A stretch of DNA of 64,000 nt from Bremerella sp. P1 (GTDB taxonomy: Bacteria; Planctomycetota; Planctomycetia; Pirellulales; Pirellulaceae). The stretch spans positions 6,597,814 to 6,661,813 of the forward strand of contig NZ_CP118164.1 in the NCBI RefSeq assembly GCF_028748185.1. The letters run 5' to 3'. Of the stretch, positions 1 to 8,967 are shown in pieces. Below the pieces are notes generated by a model. The model did no database searches, was not told the DNA's origin, and was given only the letters and a program-made list of their open reading frames with translations. A program made the translations under genes and the position numbers. Position 1 is the first letter of the stretch. Each line of letters opens with the position of its first letter.

Positions 1-404
1 CGTAGATCGGAAAGCACGCTTTCCGACCAGATCGCATAGACGTAGTACTCACCGCGCTCGACCACAAACAAAGCTCGGCGTCCGTTGAGCTGTGGGAAGT
101 GCTGACGCGTGAACTCGGCGAAGGTCGTCCCGTCGCGGAAGATGCGGACGTGAATTTTGTCGTTCGAGAACGGAATGCCCAGGTCGTCTCGCAACTCCAT
201 CTTCAGATTGCGGACCTCTTGCAACACCTGGCTATCGTCTTGCAGATCGAAGTCCGCTTCGATTTTCAGCGGGACATCATCGACGAAGGTCGGTGGCGCA
301 TCGTGGATCTGGTTGTTCCAAATCGTACAACCAACCGCGAGCGAGACGCAGCAACTGACCAGCAGTGCCAGGCGAAGTTCGACAAGTTGATTGAAGCGGG
401 CCAT
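1..404 (-). CDS. Partial lipoprotein, probable planctomycete metallopeptidase-like protein (N-terminal 134 residues)
   Basis: Reading leftwards from an ATG at 404, an open frame runs off the window edge, so only the N-terminus is present. It starts with a short hydrophobic signal and a lipobox (LAVGC), so the product should be lipid-anchored outside the cytoplasm. The following segment, with HVRIFRDG, a phenylalanine-rich stretch and an RRALFVVERGEYYVYA-type strand, resembles from memory the region preceding the zinc-binding HExxH helix in planctomycete DUF1570-like proteins, but the catalytic part would lie outside the window. It sits just downstream of ispG on the same strand (24 bp gap), so the two may be cotranscribed. 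The lipoprotein call is firm; the peptidase relationship is inference. Confidence 0.6.
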   Translation of the reverse strand, partial: MARFNQLVELRLALLVSCCVSLAVGCTIWNNQIHDAPPTFVDDVPLKIEADFDLQDDSQVLQEVRNLKMELRDDLGIPFSNDKIHVRIFRDGTTFAEFTRQHFPQLNGRRALFVVERGEYYVYAIWSESVLSDL

Positions 405-428
405 CCGTGGTCCTTGCGGGGTTCGAGG

Positions 429-1571
429 TTAGCCGACCGTTTGAGCATCGATCAGCTGATCAAGCTCTTCCTTGAGTTTCTCGAGCACTTCTTCATAGCC
501 AAACGCGCCGAGAGCTTCCCCTCCGCGTTTGAGATTCACAAAGTTGGGACCGCACCAGAGGCCCAGGTCGGCGTCGTCGGTCTCGCCAGGACCGTTCACG
601 CGGCAACCCATCACGGCGATGGTGATCTTATGATCCTTCGCGTACTCGGTCAGCTCTTTTACTTTGGCAGCCAGGTCGACGAACGCTTCGTTCTCGACTC
701 GCGAACAGCTCGGGCAGCTGATGATGTTGAGCGTCTGCAGCCCGTAATCGACCACCGTGCGAACGCGGCCGGCGGCGATGTCGTCCAGGATCTTGCGGCC
801 TGCTTCGATCTCTTCTCCCTTGCGAGAGTTAGGAACCGTCAGCGAGACGCGAATCGTGTCACCGATACCGGTGCCGATCAACTGCTCAAACGCGATGCGT
901 GTCTTGATGATGCCGTCCGGCGGCATGCCGGCTTCGGTCACGCCCAAGTGCAGCGGCACGTCGGGGCGTTTCTCGGCGAAGCGGCGATTCACTTCGATCA
1001 CTTTTTGCGGGTCGCTATCCTTCAGCGAAACACAGAAGCGGTGGAAGTCCAGGCTGTCGACCAGGTCGCAGTGCTCCCAGGCACTTTCCAGCATGGGCGT
1101 AATCGAGTCGTCTTTTTCGTAGAGGGCCAGCTTGGCCGGGTCGACGCTGCCGCAGTTCACCCCAATGCGAACCGCACAGTCGTTGTCCTTGGCGATGCCA
1201 ATGATGTACTCGACCTTTTCCTGCCACGGCTTTTCTCGCTCGTGGTGGTAAAGGTGCCCAGGGTTGTAACGGATTTTATCGACGTGGGGAGCGACCAGTT
1301 CGGCCAGTCGGTAGTTCTCTTGCAGGTCGACCGAAAGGTTACCGGAGGTCTGCTTGCGAATCTCGGCAAGCGCTTCGGCGTCCTTCTTATTGTCGACCGC
1401 AATCCGGATGACATCGGCGCCGGCTTTCTCCAGGTCGGTAACCTGGGCGACGGTGGCGTCAATGTCCTGGGTCTTGGTCGCCGTCATGCTCTGGACGGCG
1501 ATCGGGTGGCCAGAGCCGATGGTGATGCTGCCGATCGCGACACTACGCGTCGGATTGCGAACGATTTCCAA
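429..1571 (-). CDS. ispG: 4-hydroxy-3-methylbut-2-enyl diphosphate synthase (flavodoxin/ferredoxin)
   Basis: This 380-residue protein is IspG, the [4Fe-4S] enzyme that reductively opens methylerythritol cyclodiphosphate to HMBPP in the MEP isoprenoid pathway. The N-terminal TIM-barrel shows the family signature ([17 protein letters not shown]), and the C-terminal half carries the cluster cysteines in ISCPSCSR and [11 protein letters not shown], followed by the conserved GExxDAD-like segment. Length matches the short bacterial form without an inserted middle domain. The start is apparently TTG at 1571, preceded by GGGAG about 10 bases upstream; no ATG gives a better N-terminus. A weak promoter-like pair (TTGCCA, 17 bases, GACAAT) lies upstream on the same strand. 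Confidence 0.95.
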   Translation of the reverse strand: MEIVRNPTRSVAIGSITIGSGHPIAVQSMTATKTQDIDATVAQVTDLEKAGADVIRIAVDNKKDAEALAEIRKQTSGNLSVDLQENYRLAELVAPHVDKIRYNPGHLYHHEREKPWQEKVEYIIGIAKDNDCAVRIGVNCGSVDPAKLALYEKDDSITPMLESAWEHCDLVDSLDFHRFCVSLKDSDPQKVIEVNRRFAEKRPDVPLHLGVTEAGMPPDGIIKTRIAFEQLIGTGIGDTIRVSLTVPNSRKGEEIEAGRKILDDIAAGRVRTVVDYGLQTLNIISCPSCSRVENEAFVDLAAKVKELTEYAKDHKITIAVMGCRVNGPGETDDADLGLWCGPNFVNLKRGGEALGAFGYEEVLEKLKEELDQLIDAQTVG

Positions 1572-1648
1572 CGTTGTAAACTCCCACGGTTGAAAGACTT
1601 TTGCTGTATTGTCTACAACCGCAGTGGTTTTGGCAACATCACGATTGG

Positions 1649-2794
1649 TTAAGCTTTTGGGCCGTCGTAAGTGATCGGGTAAGCATCCCGGACCACCTTG
1701 GTCAGCGCTTCGACGAAGAAGTATTCGCCGAACATCACCGATTCGTCCACGCCCAGGTCTTTCTCGGTGTGGTAGACACCGTGCTTGAGGATGCCTTCCC
1801 AGCCTTCGTCGTTCACGGCCAAGTATTCTGGCGTGACCAGGGCATCGAGCATTGCCAAGGCGGTTTCTTTATATTGCGCCGCTTTCGCAGAGTCCTTCGT
1901 CTGCCGGCTCAGATCCAACAGGCCTGACGCGGCGATCGCTCCCGCCGAAGTCTCTTTCTGGGCTCCCCATGGGGCGGGCTTGCTCAGGTCGGCATCAAAG
2001 TCCCAGAACGGCACCTTATCTTCCGGCAGGTTGGCGATCCAGAAGTCGGCATTCCGCATCGAAACGTCCAGATACTGTTCATCTCCGGTCAGCTGGTAGC
2101 ACTTCGAGTAACCATACAGCGACCAGGCCAAACCGCGGGCCCAGCTGCTGTCGCCACGCAGACCTTGATGGGTGGTTTGCTCCAGGAATTCGCCTGTTTC
2201 CAAGTCGAACATGCCTTCGTGTGCCGTCGAACCGTTCTCGCGGACGATCGTGTCGCGGGTGGTCTTACAGTGGTTGACCGCGCGACGCATCAGTTCTTCG
2301 TCGCCCGTCTCTTTCGCCGCGTAGAAGATGATCGGCACGTTCATCATGATGTCGATGAACAGCGAGTCGTCCGACACGAAGCTGCGCAGGTACTGACCCT
2401 TTTCCTTGAACCGCATCGCCAGGGTCCGCCCGGCCTGGACCAGTACGTCGTGCAAATGCTGGTCGCCGGTCAGCTGGTACCACGGCAGGTAGGTGCTCAA
2501 GAAGATGAAGCCCAGGTCGTGTACGTCGCGATCGTGTTGACGGTGTTCCAAAAGCTTCGAGTAGTGTTCGGCCTTCTCACGCCAGGCTGGGTCGCCGGTG
2601 CGAAGGTGAAACTGCCACATCATCCCGGCGTAGAAGCCAGCACACCAGTCGGTCCATAACTCTTTATCATGCCGCCACTTACCACCCTCGGTGTAAATCG
2701 GGAAGTAGTCGGGGTGCTGCTGGCTGGTCGCGGCGACCTGTTTCTCGGCGAACTGCAGGGCCTTCGTGTATTGCTCGGTGCGCTGGTCACTCAT
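1649..2794 (-). CDS. Glycoside hydrolase family 88 unsaturated glucuronyl/rhamnogalacturonyl hydrolase
   Basis: The 381-residue protein has the (alpha/alpha)6-barrel pattern of GH88/GH105 enzymes, which hydrate and release the unsaturated uronic acid left at the non-reducing end by polysaccharide lyases. Recognisable motifs are [14 protein letters not shown] near residue 50, the catalytic-type HDLGF (around residue 95), the second aspartate region SLFIDIMMN (around 146) and [16 protein letters not shown] (around 214). No signal peptide is visible, so it probably works on imported oligosaccharides in the cytoplasm. It starts at ATG 2794 and is separate from ispG by 77 bp. Substrate (glycosaminoglycan, ulvan or pectin derived) cannot be told from sequence. 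Confidence 0.88.
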   Translation of the reverse strand: MSDQRTEQYTKALQFAEKQVAATSQQHPDYFPIYTEGGKWRHDKELWTDWCAGFYAGMMWQFHLRTGDPAWREKAEHYSKLLEHRQHDRDVHDLGFIFLSTYLPWYQLTGDQHLHDVLVQAGRTLAMRFKEKGQYLRSFVSDDSLFIDIMMNVPIIFYAAKETGDEELMRRAVNHCKTTRDTIVRENGSTAHEGMFDLETGEFLEQTTHQGLRGDSSWARGLAWSLYGYSKCYQLTGDEQYLDVSMRNADFWIANLPEDKVPFWDFDADLSKPAPWGAQKETSAGAIAASGLLDLSRQTKDSAKAAQYKETALAMLDALVTPEYLAVNDEGWEGILKHGVYHTEKDLGVDESVMFGEYFFVEALTKVVRDAYPITYDGPKA

Positions 2795-2856
2795 GATCGT
2801 GCGAAACTCTTACGGGGACACGGGATAGGGGCGTAAAGTCGCTGACCGTTATCGGC

Positions 2857-2862
2857 TATAAT
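2857..2862 (+). promoter_or_regulatory. Perfect -10 hexamer upstream of the trmL-like gene
   Basis: A perfect TATAAT lies about 77 bases before the chosen start of the tRNA methyltransferase. No good -35 hexamer is seen at normal spacing. Its overlap with an in-frame upstream ATG at 2861 argues that this upstream ATG is not the translation start. Confidence 0.35.
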
Positions 2863-2938
2863 GCGATTCTCGTGGCTCATACTAGCCCTACTCCTGCTGC
2901 CCGAAAAGCGACTGCCGGAAGGAACCCAAAAAATTTCG

Positions 2939-3442
2939 ATGTACGACCCTGTCTTTCATATCGTGCTGTACGCCCCTGAGATCCCGCCCAACACCGGCAA
3001 CATCGGGCGAACGTGCGTGGCCACCGGCAGCAAACTGTGGCTGGTCGAACCGCTGGGCTTTCAGGTCGACGACACGGCCCTCCGCCGCGCCGGCATGGAC
3101 TACTGGCAGCACTTGAACTGGGAAGTCGTCCCCAACTGGGAGACCTTGGCCGATCGCCTTAAGTCCAATCGTAAGTGGTACTTAACCAAGACCGCCAAGC
3201 ACAGTTACGCGACCGTTCGCTTTGAGAAAGGAGACGCATTCGTCTTCGGCTGCGAGTCGAAAGGCCTGCCGCGCGAGCTGGTCGAAGCGAACGAAGAGAC
3301 CGCCATTTCGGTCCCCATGCGAACCGATGTCCGCAGCTTGAATCTGGCCTCGACGGCCGCCGTGATCGCCTACGAAGGGGTCCGTCAGCTGACCCTCGCC
3401 GGCGAATATTCTTTACCGATTGGTGAGTCTCCGATTGGGTAA
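2939..3442 (+). CDS. trmL: tRNA (cytidine/uridine-34-2'-O)-methyltransferase, SPOUT family
   Basis: The 167-residue protein belongs to the SpoU/TrmL branch of the SPOUT methyltransferases, which 2'-O-methylate the wobble base of certain tRNAs. It has the N-terminal motif 1 (PEIPPNTGNIGRTC), the central FGCESKGLP motif (motif 2, SAM knot) and the C-terminal RSLNLASTAAVIAYE motif 3, in the right order for a minimal TrmL. The longest frame begins at 2861, but that ATG overlaps a -10 hexamer and lacks a ribosome-binding site, while ATG 2939 is preceded by GGAAGGA and begins exactly where family members begin. It is divergent from the GH88 gene. Confidence 0.9.
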   Translation: MYDPVFHIVLYAPEIPPNTGNIGRTCVATGSKLWLVEPLGFQVDDTALRRAGMDYWQHLNWEVVPNWETLADRLKSNRKWYLTKTAKHSYATVRFEKGDAFVFGCESKGLPRELVEANEETAISVPMRTDVRSLNLASTAAVIAYEGVRQLTLAGEYSLPIGESPIG

Positions 3443-3582
3443 AGCAGCCCTGAATCGCCAGTTCGCCTAAATCCGGGCAGTCAAACATCCTTCGTGGATT
3501 GATCTTCCCTGATAGCTGGCTTTTTCTCACAATAGCCCGCGACCCAAAGATTCATGTCGGCCAGGCATCGCAGGGAGGCGAA

Positions 3583-4536
3583 ATGAGGCCCAAGCTTGTT
3601 GTTGATTACGTCGTTTATCTGATCGTTCGCCTGTTTATCTGCACGCTTCAGGCAACGCCTCTTTCCGTCTGCGCCCAATGCTCCAAATTCCTGGCCTGGC
3701 TGGCCAGCGACGTGCTGAAGATCCGCGGCAAACTGGTCGACTCGAACCTGATGCACGCCTTCCCCGAGCTTTCGCCCGAACAGCGGAAGAAACTGGCCCG
3801 CCGCAGTTGGTACCACCTGTGCCTGATGATCTGCGAGATCGCCCACGCGCCGCGCAAGCTGCACGACACCAACTGGCACAAGCACATCAAGATGAAGGAC
3901 ATCCACATCCAGATCGAGCAGGCCCTCGGCCGCCGCCCGGTGGTGGTGCTGCTGGGACACTTCGGCAACTTCGAGGTGATGGGCTACTGCACCGGCATGC
4001 TCGGCTTCCCCACGTACACGGTTGCCCGGCCGCTGGATAATCCGTTTCTGCACAAGTACCTGGAAGAGTTCCGCAGCGCGACCGGCCAGATCATCCTGCC
4101 CAAGCAAGGCAGCGCCCCGTACATCGAAGAAGTGCTCAACCAAAACGGAACTCTGGCCCTCTTGTGCGATCAGAACGCCGGCGCGAAAGGGTGCTGGGTC
4201 GAGTTCATGAACCGCCCGGCCTCGTACCACAAAGCAATCAGTGTCTTCTCGATGACCAGCGGCGCTCCGCTGGTGTTCCTCTACATGCGCCGCACCGGCG
4301 GCCCGATGCAGTTCGAGTTCGGCGTCGAAGGCATCTACGACCCGGCCACGTGTGACGAACCCAAAGGGGTCAAAGAAGTCACCCAGTGGTACAACGAAAT
4401 GCTCCAGCGCGTCGTCCGCCGCGACCCGGATCAATACTGGTGGGTCCACAACCGCTGGAAAGATGACCGCCCAGCGAAGCGACGCGAGAAAGAAAAGAAG
4501 AAGCTGGAAGCGGCCAAACTGGCTTCGGCTGCTTAG
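3583..4536 (+). CDS. Lysophospholipid/lipid A acyltransferase of the LpxL/HtrB family
   Basis: The 317-residue protein is a membrane-bound acyltransferase that transfers an acyl chain to a lipid A precursor or related lipid. It has a hydrophobic N-terminal segment, the catalytic H-x4-D/E-like motif in LLGHFGNFEVMG (around residue 124-135), the YTVARPLDNPFL segment, the ALLCDQNAG block (around 195) and the C-terminal YWWVHNRWK motif typical of LpxL-family proteins. The start at 3583 is chosen because GGGAGG sits five bases upstream; a longer in-frame extension to 3499 has no ribosome-binding site. The C-terminal tail is lysine-rich. It stands alone, followed by a repeat-containing gap. Confidence 0.85.
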   Translation: MRPKLVVDYVVYLIVRLFICTLQATPLSVCAQCSKFLAWLASDVLKIRGKLVDSNLMHAFPELSPEQRKKLARRSWYHLCLMICEIAHAPRKLHDTNWHKHIKMKDIHIQIEQALGRRPVVVLLGHFGNFEVMGYCTGMLGFPTYTVARPLDNPFLHKYLEEFRSATGQIILPKQGSAPYIEEVLNQNGTLALLCDQNAGAKGCWVEFMNRPASYHKAISVFSMTSGAPLVFLYMRRTGGPMQFEFGVEGIYDPATCDEPKGVKEVTQWYNEMLQRVVRRDPDQYWWVHNRWKDDRPAKRREKEKKKLEAAKLASAA

Positions 4537-4871
4537 CAGCTTGCCAGCTTTTAACTCTGTGTGCTACTGGCCAGTGTCTTTGAAGCATCTTACCGGTGAG
4601 CAACCCTCGTCCCCACTTCGCACTGGCGAGACGCCAGTGGCACACCGGGATAGGTCTTTGCCTGGGCGTCCCACGCGACAACCCATAAGCGAACTCAAAT
4701 CACAACTCTCATTGCACCGACCGCGCAAGATTTCTTTTTTTCGCGGAATGCGCGAAACACCTTCGCATACTTTTCGATAATCAGGCATCCTGCGGCATCC
4801 GCGGGGACCGGAACTTGAGAAGAGCGCTGTGCGATCGTCGTCGATCGCCGAATTCGTTGGAGAGAATGCAA
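4537..4871 (+). other. Intergenic gap with one palindromic repeat
   Basis: This 335-base gap holds the palindromic element at 4559-4645 and a short hairpin (TTTCGCG / CGCGAAA, 4739-4757) next to a T-run. The T-run lies on the wrong side of the hairpin for either strand to make an ordinary terminator. A GATAAT hexamer near 4776 could be a -10 for the downstream gene, without a clear -35. No coding potential is seen. Confidence 0.6.
4559..4645. repeat. Palindromic intergenic repeat, copy 1 (MITE/REP-like)
   Basis: An 87-base element ends in inverted GTGTGcCACTGGC-type arms: the left end reads GTGTGCTACTGGCCAGTG and the right end is the complement, CACTGGCGAGACGCCAGTGG followed by CACAC. Each arm is itself a small palindrome (CACTGGC..GCCAGTG). 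A second element with the same arms but a different interior lies at 17226-17317. It is non-coding. Confidence 0.7.
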
Positions 4872-6545
4872 ATGGGTCGTGCCGATCGCTGTCGAACGCC
4901 TGCTGGTCGTGGAAATTCGAATACCCCGTCCAGCTCGATGTACTCCGACGATGTGTTCCGCAATGCGGTGCGTCGTTACAAGTGCCCTGGCATTGAGGGC
5001 ATGCTGACGTATTGCGAGAACGAAGATACCCGGCTGCAAGCGGCACGCGCGGCTTATCATCGGAATAACAACGCGCTGACTCGGTTCAATCGCCGCGCGG
5101 GGATGGGGGGACTGGCCCGAGTCTACGGGCCCGGCATGGCAGGGCCGTTTCCCGTCACCGGTGCCATCGCCGACTCGCTGGGGCTCGACGCGATCATCGA
5201 TCTGATCCGCTCGGCCAGCGATTTCGTGCGGAGGATCATTCGCGCTGCCAGGGCATTCATCAAGGGACTCAAGGAAGGCTTGCAGGATCAACTCAGCACG
5301 GAAGACTTTCGGAAGTTCGGGAACAAGCTCGCCGAAAGCTCGGTGGTGACGATCGTGTTTCCGCTGGTCTTTGGCGCTGGCGCGATCACGGGGATCGTGG
5401 AAGACGTGGTCGATGCGGTCCGCGGTATCGTTGACCTGGCGACGAACATTCGCGAGATCGCCTATGCGGCCTACGCGTTCCTCAAGGAGATTCTGACCGA
5501 CAGCGCGATGGCCTACGAGCTCGGTAAACAGGTCGGCACGCAAATGGCCACCTCCTTCAAAAAGCTTACCGGTCGCAGCACCGTGCGTTTCACCTACGAG
5601 CTGGGCAAGATCGTTGGTCCGTTCATCATCTACTCGCTGCTGGCCTTGTTCGGATTTCCTCAGGTCGCAATGGTCCGCGCTACGGCTTGGCTGACGAAGT
5701 TCCTGGCGAAGTTTCCAAAGCTCGCGAAGATCGTCCGCAAAATGGCCAAACTGGTTCCCGGCCGCAAAGGTTTCGTACTGTATGGCAAGGCCACCAAAGG
5801 CTACATCCGCGATTCTGGCATCACCAAAGCCCACTTCAACGCATTCAAGGCCGCCGCGAAAGAGCAGAAGGTGATCGTCGTCGTTCGCAACACGAACCCG
5901 AAGTCACTGGACCTGATCGAAAAGTTCAAATGCCCGCCCAAAGCGAAGAACCTGGAAGGCATTGCCACCACCAAGCCCTCGAACCAAGGCATCGTGATGG
6001 CCGAAAACGTCAAGGCTGTGCGGTCTCGCGGGTATGCAGTCGTTGATAAGGACCTGGTCGCACGAACGCAAGACGGAAAAGTCATCGACTTGCCCTCCAA
6101 GTTTTGGAAGCTGGAAAAGGGCCAGGTCATCGACGTTAAATTGAAGAAGCCAGTCGTTGGCGACTACGACCTGATGGGCGTGATCGACCCCGGCGCGCCA
6201 GGCAGAAACATCGCTTTGGTTGCCTCCAATGGCGATACGGTCGCCGATGTGAGCAGCCCGATCGTGCGGCGGCTGAAGGACTCGGTCAATCGCCGTTTAG
6301 ATACTGATCGAGTTCTGCATGGTGCCCAGGATCAGTACGCCGGTTTTCGAGGGGGCGCGACGGTGATTTACCCGGACGGTCATGCGACCTTCCTTCCCGA
6401 CGAAGCCGCCGTCAAGGCATTCTACGATTCGCCGAGCATCATGCGACAAACGAGGACCGGCAAGTACGAAAGTGGCCAACGTCCCGTCTTCGATGAGAAC
6501 GGACGATCGGAAAACGTCATCCTGGGCCCTTGGTCCTCGGAATAG
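4872..6545 (+). CDS. Putative toxin with C-terminal edema-factor/ExoY-like nucleotidyl cyclase domain
   Basis: This 557-residue protein has an N-terminal arginine-rich region, two hydrophobic helices (about 158-177 and 248-264), a very basic linker (267-311), and a C-terminal region resembling the Anthrax_toxA/ExoY cyclase family. Compared from memory with edema factor: the segment after VIVVVRNTNP aligns KGLNVHG with KAKNLEG (K357 matches catalytic K346; E362 replaces H351); GDYDLMGVIDP carries the metal-binding DxD (D431, D433, matching D491/D493); LHGAQDQ followed by VIYPDGHATFL matches the H577-HGxxxDN and INPEGEF region (H483). The domain is more compact than edema factor. There is no Sec signal. 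The start is set by GGAGAG seven bases before ATG 4872; ATG 4866 is also in frame. Cyclase activity is uncertain because the histidine base is missing. Confidence 0.65.
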   Translation: MGRADRCRTPAGRGNSNTPSSSMYSDDVFRNAVRRYKCPGIEGMLTYCENEDTRLQAARAAYHRNNNALTRFNRRAGMGGLARVYGPGMAGPFPVTGAIADSLGLDAIIDLIRSASDFVRRIIRAARAFIKGLKEGLQDQLSTEDFRKFGNKLAESSVVTIVFPLVFGAGAITGIVEDVVDAVRGIVDLATNIREIAYAAYAFLKEILTDSAMAYELGKQVGTQMATSFKKLTGRSTVRFTYELGKIVGPFIIYSLLALFGFPQVAMVRATAWLTKFLAKFPKLAKIVRKMAKLVPGRKGFVLYGKATKGYIRDSGITKAHFNAFKAAAKEQKVIVVVRNTNPKSLDLIEKFKCPPKAKNLEGIATTKPSNQGIVMAENVKAVRSRGYAVVDKDLVARTQDGKVIDLPSKFWKLEKGQVIDVKLKKPVVGDYDLMGVIDPGAPGRNIALVASNGDTVADVSSPIVRRLKDSVNRRLDTDRVLHGAQDQYAGFRGGATVIYPDGHATFLPDEAAVKAFYDSPSIMRQTRTGKYESGQRPVFDENGRSENVILGPWSSE

Positions 6546-6567
6546 GCTTCCGCATTCACTGGCCTGG

Positions 6568-7002
6568 CTACGGAGACATATCGACGTCAAGCGTGTTGTC
6601 TCCTTCGGAGATCTCTAGCGTCAGCGGCGTGGACTGTGGCGAACGATACTGCTTGGGGATGTTGTCCATATCTTTGAGAACCATCCCCGGCTCCGAATTC
6701 GGCGGTGGGTTGGGGTCGACGATTTCCGGTGGAAAGATGACGACCTTGTATTCCCCTGGCGGCAGTCCACCTTTGTGCGTTGTGGCCAGGTACGTTCCAT
6801 CAGGCTGGATCTCGCTATCGATCCTGACGCCGGTATCGTAGTTGACGATAGAAATGATTCCATCTTCAAGGGGCGTGCCCTTGTAGCTTACCGTACCGGA
6901 AACCTGGCCGGCCGGATCGGCAGGCGGTTGGCAGCCAACGATCACCGCCAATCCAAATACCATGGTCAGGCACGCAGCGGCCTGAAAGTAGTTGCTCTTC
7001 AT
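6568..7002 (-). CDS. Small lipoprotein with carboxypeptidase-regulatory-like domain (partner of DUF1559 protein)
   Basis: A 144-residue exported lipoprotein: hydrophobic signal and lipobox (AVIVGC, cysteine 24), then a single beta-sandwich of the transthyretin/carboxypeptidase-regulatory type (VSGTVSYKGTPLEDGIISI, PDGTYLATT, GLPPGEYKVVIFPP). Such proteins are common in planctomycetes directly downstream of DUF1559 genes, as here (30 bp behind the DUF1559 gene on the same strand). The function is not known; a surface or periplasmic structural role is inference. It converges on the edema-factor-like gene, with a 22 bp gap. Confidence 0.8.
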   Translation of the reverse strand: MKSNYFQAAACLTMVFGLAVIVGCQPPADPAGQVSGTVSYKGTPLEDGIISIVNYDTGVRIDSEIQPDGTYLATTHKGGLPPGEYKVVIFPPEIVDPNPPPNSEPGMVLKDMDNIPKQYRSPQSTPLTLEISEGDNTLDVDMSP

Positions 7003-7031
7003 AACACAATACCTGCGGGTGAAGTTAGGTG

Positions 7032-8012
7032 CTAAGGAATGGTCACAACGTTGCCGTCGTCTCGATTGGCGAGATTTCTTAGCACGGCTAACTGCGTCGT
7101 TTCCGGCAGGAAGTGCACACTGCCATCCAGGAACAGAAATTGGGCGCCGCCTGGATGCTCGGAATTCATGGGGTTGTTGCAGCGATCGTTCCCCATGGTG
7201 GTGCCGTTGTACGTGTTGGTACCAATCGGCGAAACGATCGTCGTGAAGTTGTAGCAGCGACGACTATGATCGTGGCTGACATACCAGGTATCGCTTCCCT
7301 TAGGAGATGTGTTGTAGTTCTTCCCCATTTGGAAACCACTATTGCGGCTGTTGCGAGCATCGACAATCGCACCGCTGCTGTTGAACGTACGTCCCGAGCT
7401 TTCTCCGACCAGCAGCGTGTTGGACGTTCCATCGGTGGCATCGCGGAAACCATGCACGATGTTGGGAACGAGCATCCCGCCGCCGCACACCAGGCCCATC
7501 TGAGTATTGTTAGGATCACACGTCGAATGGCCTTCGGCACCGGAAATCGGAATGTAGTCTGCGATGACGATGTCCGTACCTTGCTGATTGGTCGTATCGT
7601 TCAAGGCACTCGACGGACAATTGATCCACACAGGGTTGAAGTCGGCAAAGGCCGCGCGGGTTGCCGCCGATTGGGAAGTCGTGCTTCCCAGCCAGAACCA
7701 CTGCATGGTGGGAATGCGGTCGTACACGTTGCCTGCTTCCAGGTACGGCAGAATATGGACCCAGGCCGAGTTTCCATGCCCAGTGAGCCGCAACGAGCCC
7801 GGCGGAAGCGTGTTGACCGTGTCGTGATAGTTGTGAAATGCCAGGCCGACTTGCTTGAGATTGTTCGAGCATTGCATGCGTCGTGCTGCTTCACGGGCTT
7901 GCTGCACGGCCGGCAACAGCAAGGCAATCAACACGCCGATAATGGCAATCACCACGAGCAATTCCACCAAAGTGAAACCGCGGAGCTGCCTGGTTTTTAA
8001 GATCGAAACCAC
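7032..8012 (-). CDS. DUF1559 (SBP_bac_10) pilin-like secreted protein
   Basis: A 326-residue protein starting with a type IV pilin-like prepilin motif ([23 protein letters not shown]), the EAARRxxCxNNLKQ continuation and the C-terminal H-x9-DG signature ([12 protein letters not shown]), which together define the planctomycete DUF1559 family. The [11 protein letters not shown] segment is also present. These are thought to be processed and exported by the type II/IV pilus machinery; a precise role is unknown. The start is GTG 8012, chosen because AAGGAAG lies six bases upstream; the longer frame to 8084 has no signal. A good sigma70-type promoter precedes it, and a lipoprotein gene follows. Confidence 0.9.
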   Translation of the reverse strand: MVSILKTRQLRGFTLVELLVVIAIIGVLIALLLPAVQQAREAARRMQCSNNLKQVGLAFHNYHDTVNTLPPGSLRLTGHGNSAWVHILPYLEAGNVYDRIPTMQWFWLGSTTSQSAATRAAFADFNPVWINCPSSALNDTTNQQGTDIVIADYIPISGAEGHSTCDPNNTQMGLVCGGGMLVPNIVHGFRDATDGTSNTLLVGESSGRTFNSSGAIVDARNSRNSGFQMGKNYNTSPKGSDTWYVSHDHSRRCYNFTTIVSPIGTNTYNGTTMGNDRCNNPMNSEHPGGAQFLFLDGSVHFLPETTQLAVLRNLANRDDGNVVTIP

Positions 8013-8073
8013 GAAATACTTCCTTATCACGACGAGATAGAAGAAAAAAGGGATTGCAGATAAATCACATGCA

Positions 8074-8103
8074 CTATACCACACCTAACGGTGGATTGAC
8101 AAC
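8074..8103 (-). promoter_or_regulatory. Sigma70-type promoter for the DUF1559-lipoprotein pair
   Basis: On the minus strand TTGTCA (complement of 8098-8103) and TATAGT (complement of 8074-8079) are separated by 18 bases, each one mismatch from consensus. Transcription would begin near 8067, about 55 bases before the GTG start at 8012. Confidence 0.6.
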
Positions 8104-8199
8104 CTCTACCAGAGCAGGTGGGGTGGCGCTGGCAGCCAGGGTAACATCGGTGCGTCAGCCTGACGTCCTAACCGTTCGGATCATCCGTGCTTCACGCTC

Positions 8200-8952
8200 T
8201 TAGGTCGTGGGGATAATTCCAAAGCGTTCCAAGATTTCAAGAACACCAGAAAAGCCATAGCCGCGGATCTCCGTCACGGTCGCCGTGAATCGCTCTGCGT
8301 TTCGGGTGTGGTCTGCTCCAAGTCGCAAGAGTGTATCTACTACATTCGGGTGATTGCAGCGCATGGCATGAATCAGTGGGGTAAAGCCATGTTTGTTTAC
8401 GTGGTTGATATCCGCCCCGCACGTACTAAGGTACTCCACAATCGTTGCGAGGCCGCCAGCACAAGCCATCTGTAACGGAGTTTCCTTGGCCCTGTTCAGC
8501 AGATCCACGGATGCCCCGTGTGCGACCAGGAGTTTCACGATTTCCAACGCACCGGCTTCGATGTTGCCGAAGCACGCTTCGTGTAGGGCGGAGTTGCCGG
8601 CTTGATCTTTGAGCCCGAGTTTGGCACCGCGTGATACCAGCGTTTCCGCGGCGGCCAGGTGTTTGTTAATGGCAGTCCAGATCAGCGGCGTCGACTTCTC
8701 CACATCGCGGTGATTGATATTTGCTCCGGCATCCAACAGCAACGTGACGACCTCGACATGGCCGTTGACGGCAGCATGGGTCAGTGCGGTGTAACGGTTC
8801 CTGTCCTCAATGTCCACAGGCACACCCGCAGCCAGATGACGAACAACCGCTTTGGTATCGCCGCTGGCTGCCACGTTCCAGTAGTGTTGATATTCTTGTT
8901 CCACTTCCGATCTGAATTCGCTATGTGCCGAACGTTCACGTTCACCTGTCAC
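8200..8952 (-). CDS. Ankyrin-repeat protein
   Basis: The 250-residue protein is made almost wholly of about six ankyrin repeats (for example YTALTHAAVNGHVEVVTLLLDAGANIN, the STPLIWTAINKHLAAAETLVSRGA unit, SALHEACFGN, ETPLQMACAGG and FTPLIHAMRCNHPNVVDTLLRLGADH). Repeats of this kind mediate protein-protein contacts. There is no signal peptide, so it is probably cytoplasmic. The start is GTG 8952, 15 bp after the upstream TPR lipoprotein gene. It is the last gene of a four-gene same-strand run (11626 to 8200). No enzymatic domain is visible. Confidence 0.85.
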   Translation of the reverse strand: MTGERERSAHSEFRSEVEQEYQHYWNVAASGDTKAVVRHLAAGVPVDIEDRNRYTALTHAAVNGHVEVVTLLLDAGANINHRDVEKSTPLIWTAINKHLAAAETLVSRGAKLGLKDQAGNSALHEACFGNIEAGALEIVKLLVAHGASVDLLNRAKETPLQMACAGGLATIVEYLSTCGADINHVNKHGFTPLIHAMRCNHPNVVDTLLRLGADHTRNAERFTATVTEIRGYGFSGVLEILERFGIIPTT

Positions 8953-8967
8953 CGCATGGCTTGCCAG

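Noticed and set aside
99-1652. 517-residue plus-strand frame
   Set aside because: It is antisense to ispG, lacks any family motif and is an effect of GC-rich codon usage.
2861-2938. N-terminal hydrophobic extension of the trmL-like gene resembling a signal peptide
   Set aside because: A cytoplasmic tRNA methyltransferase needs no signal; the ATG overlaps a TATAAT and lacks a ribosome-binding site.
4739-4757. Hairpin TTTCGCG/CGCGAAA as a terminator
   Set aside because: The T-run precedes the stem on the plus strand, and on the minus strand the stem is followed by A residues.
4695-5834. 379-residue minus-strand frame opposite the edema-factor-like gene
   Set aside because: It is antisense to a gene with recognisable domain motifs and has no features of its own.
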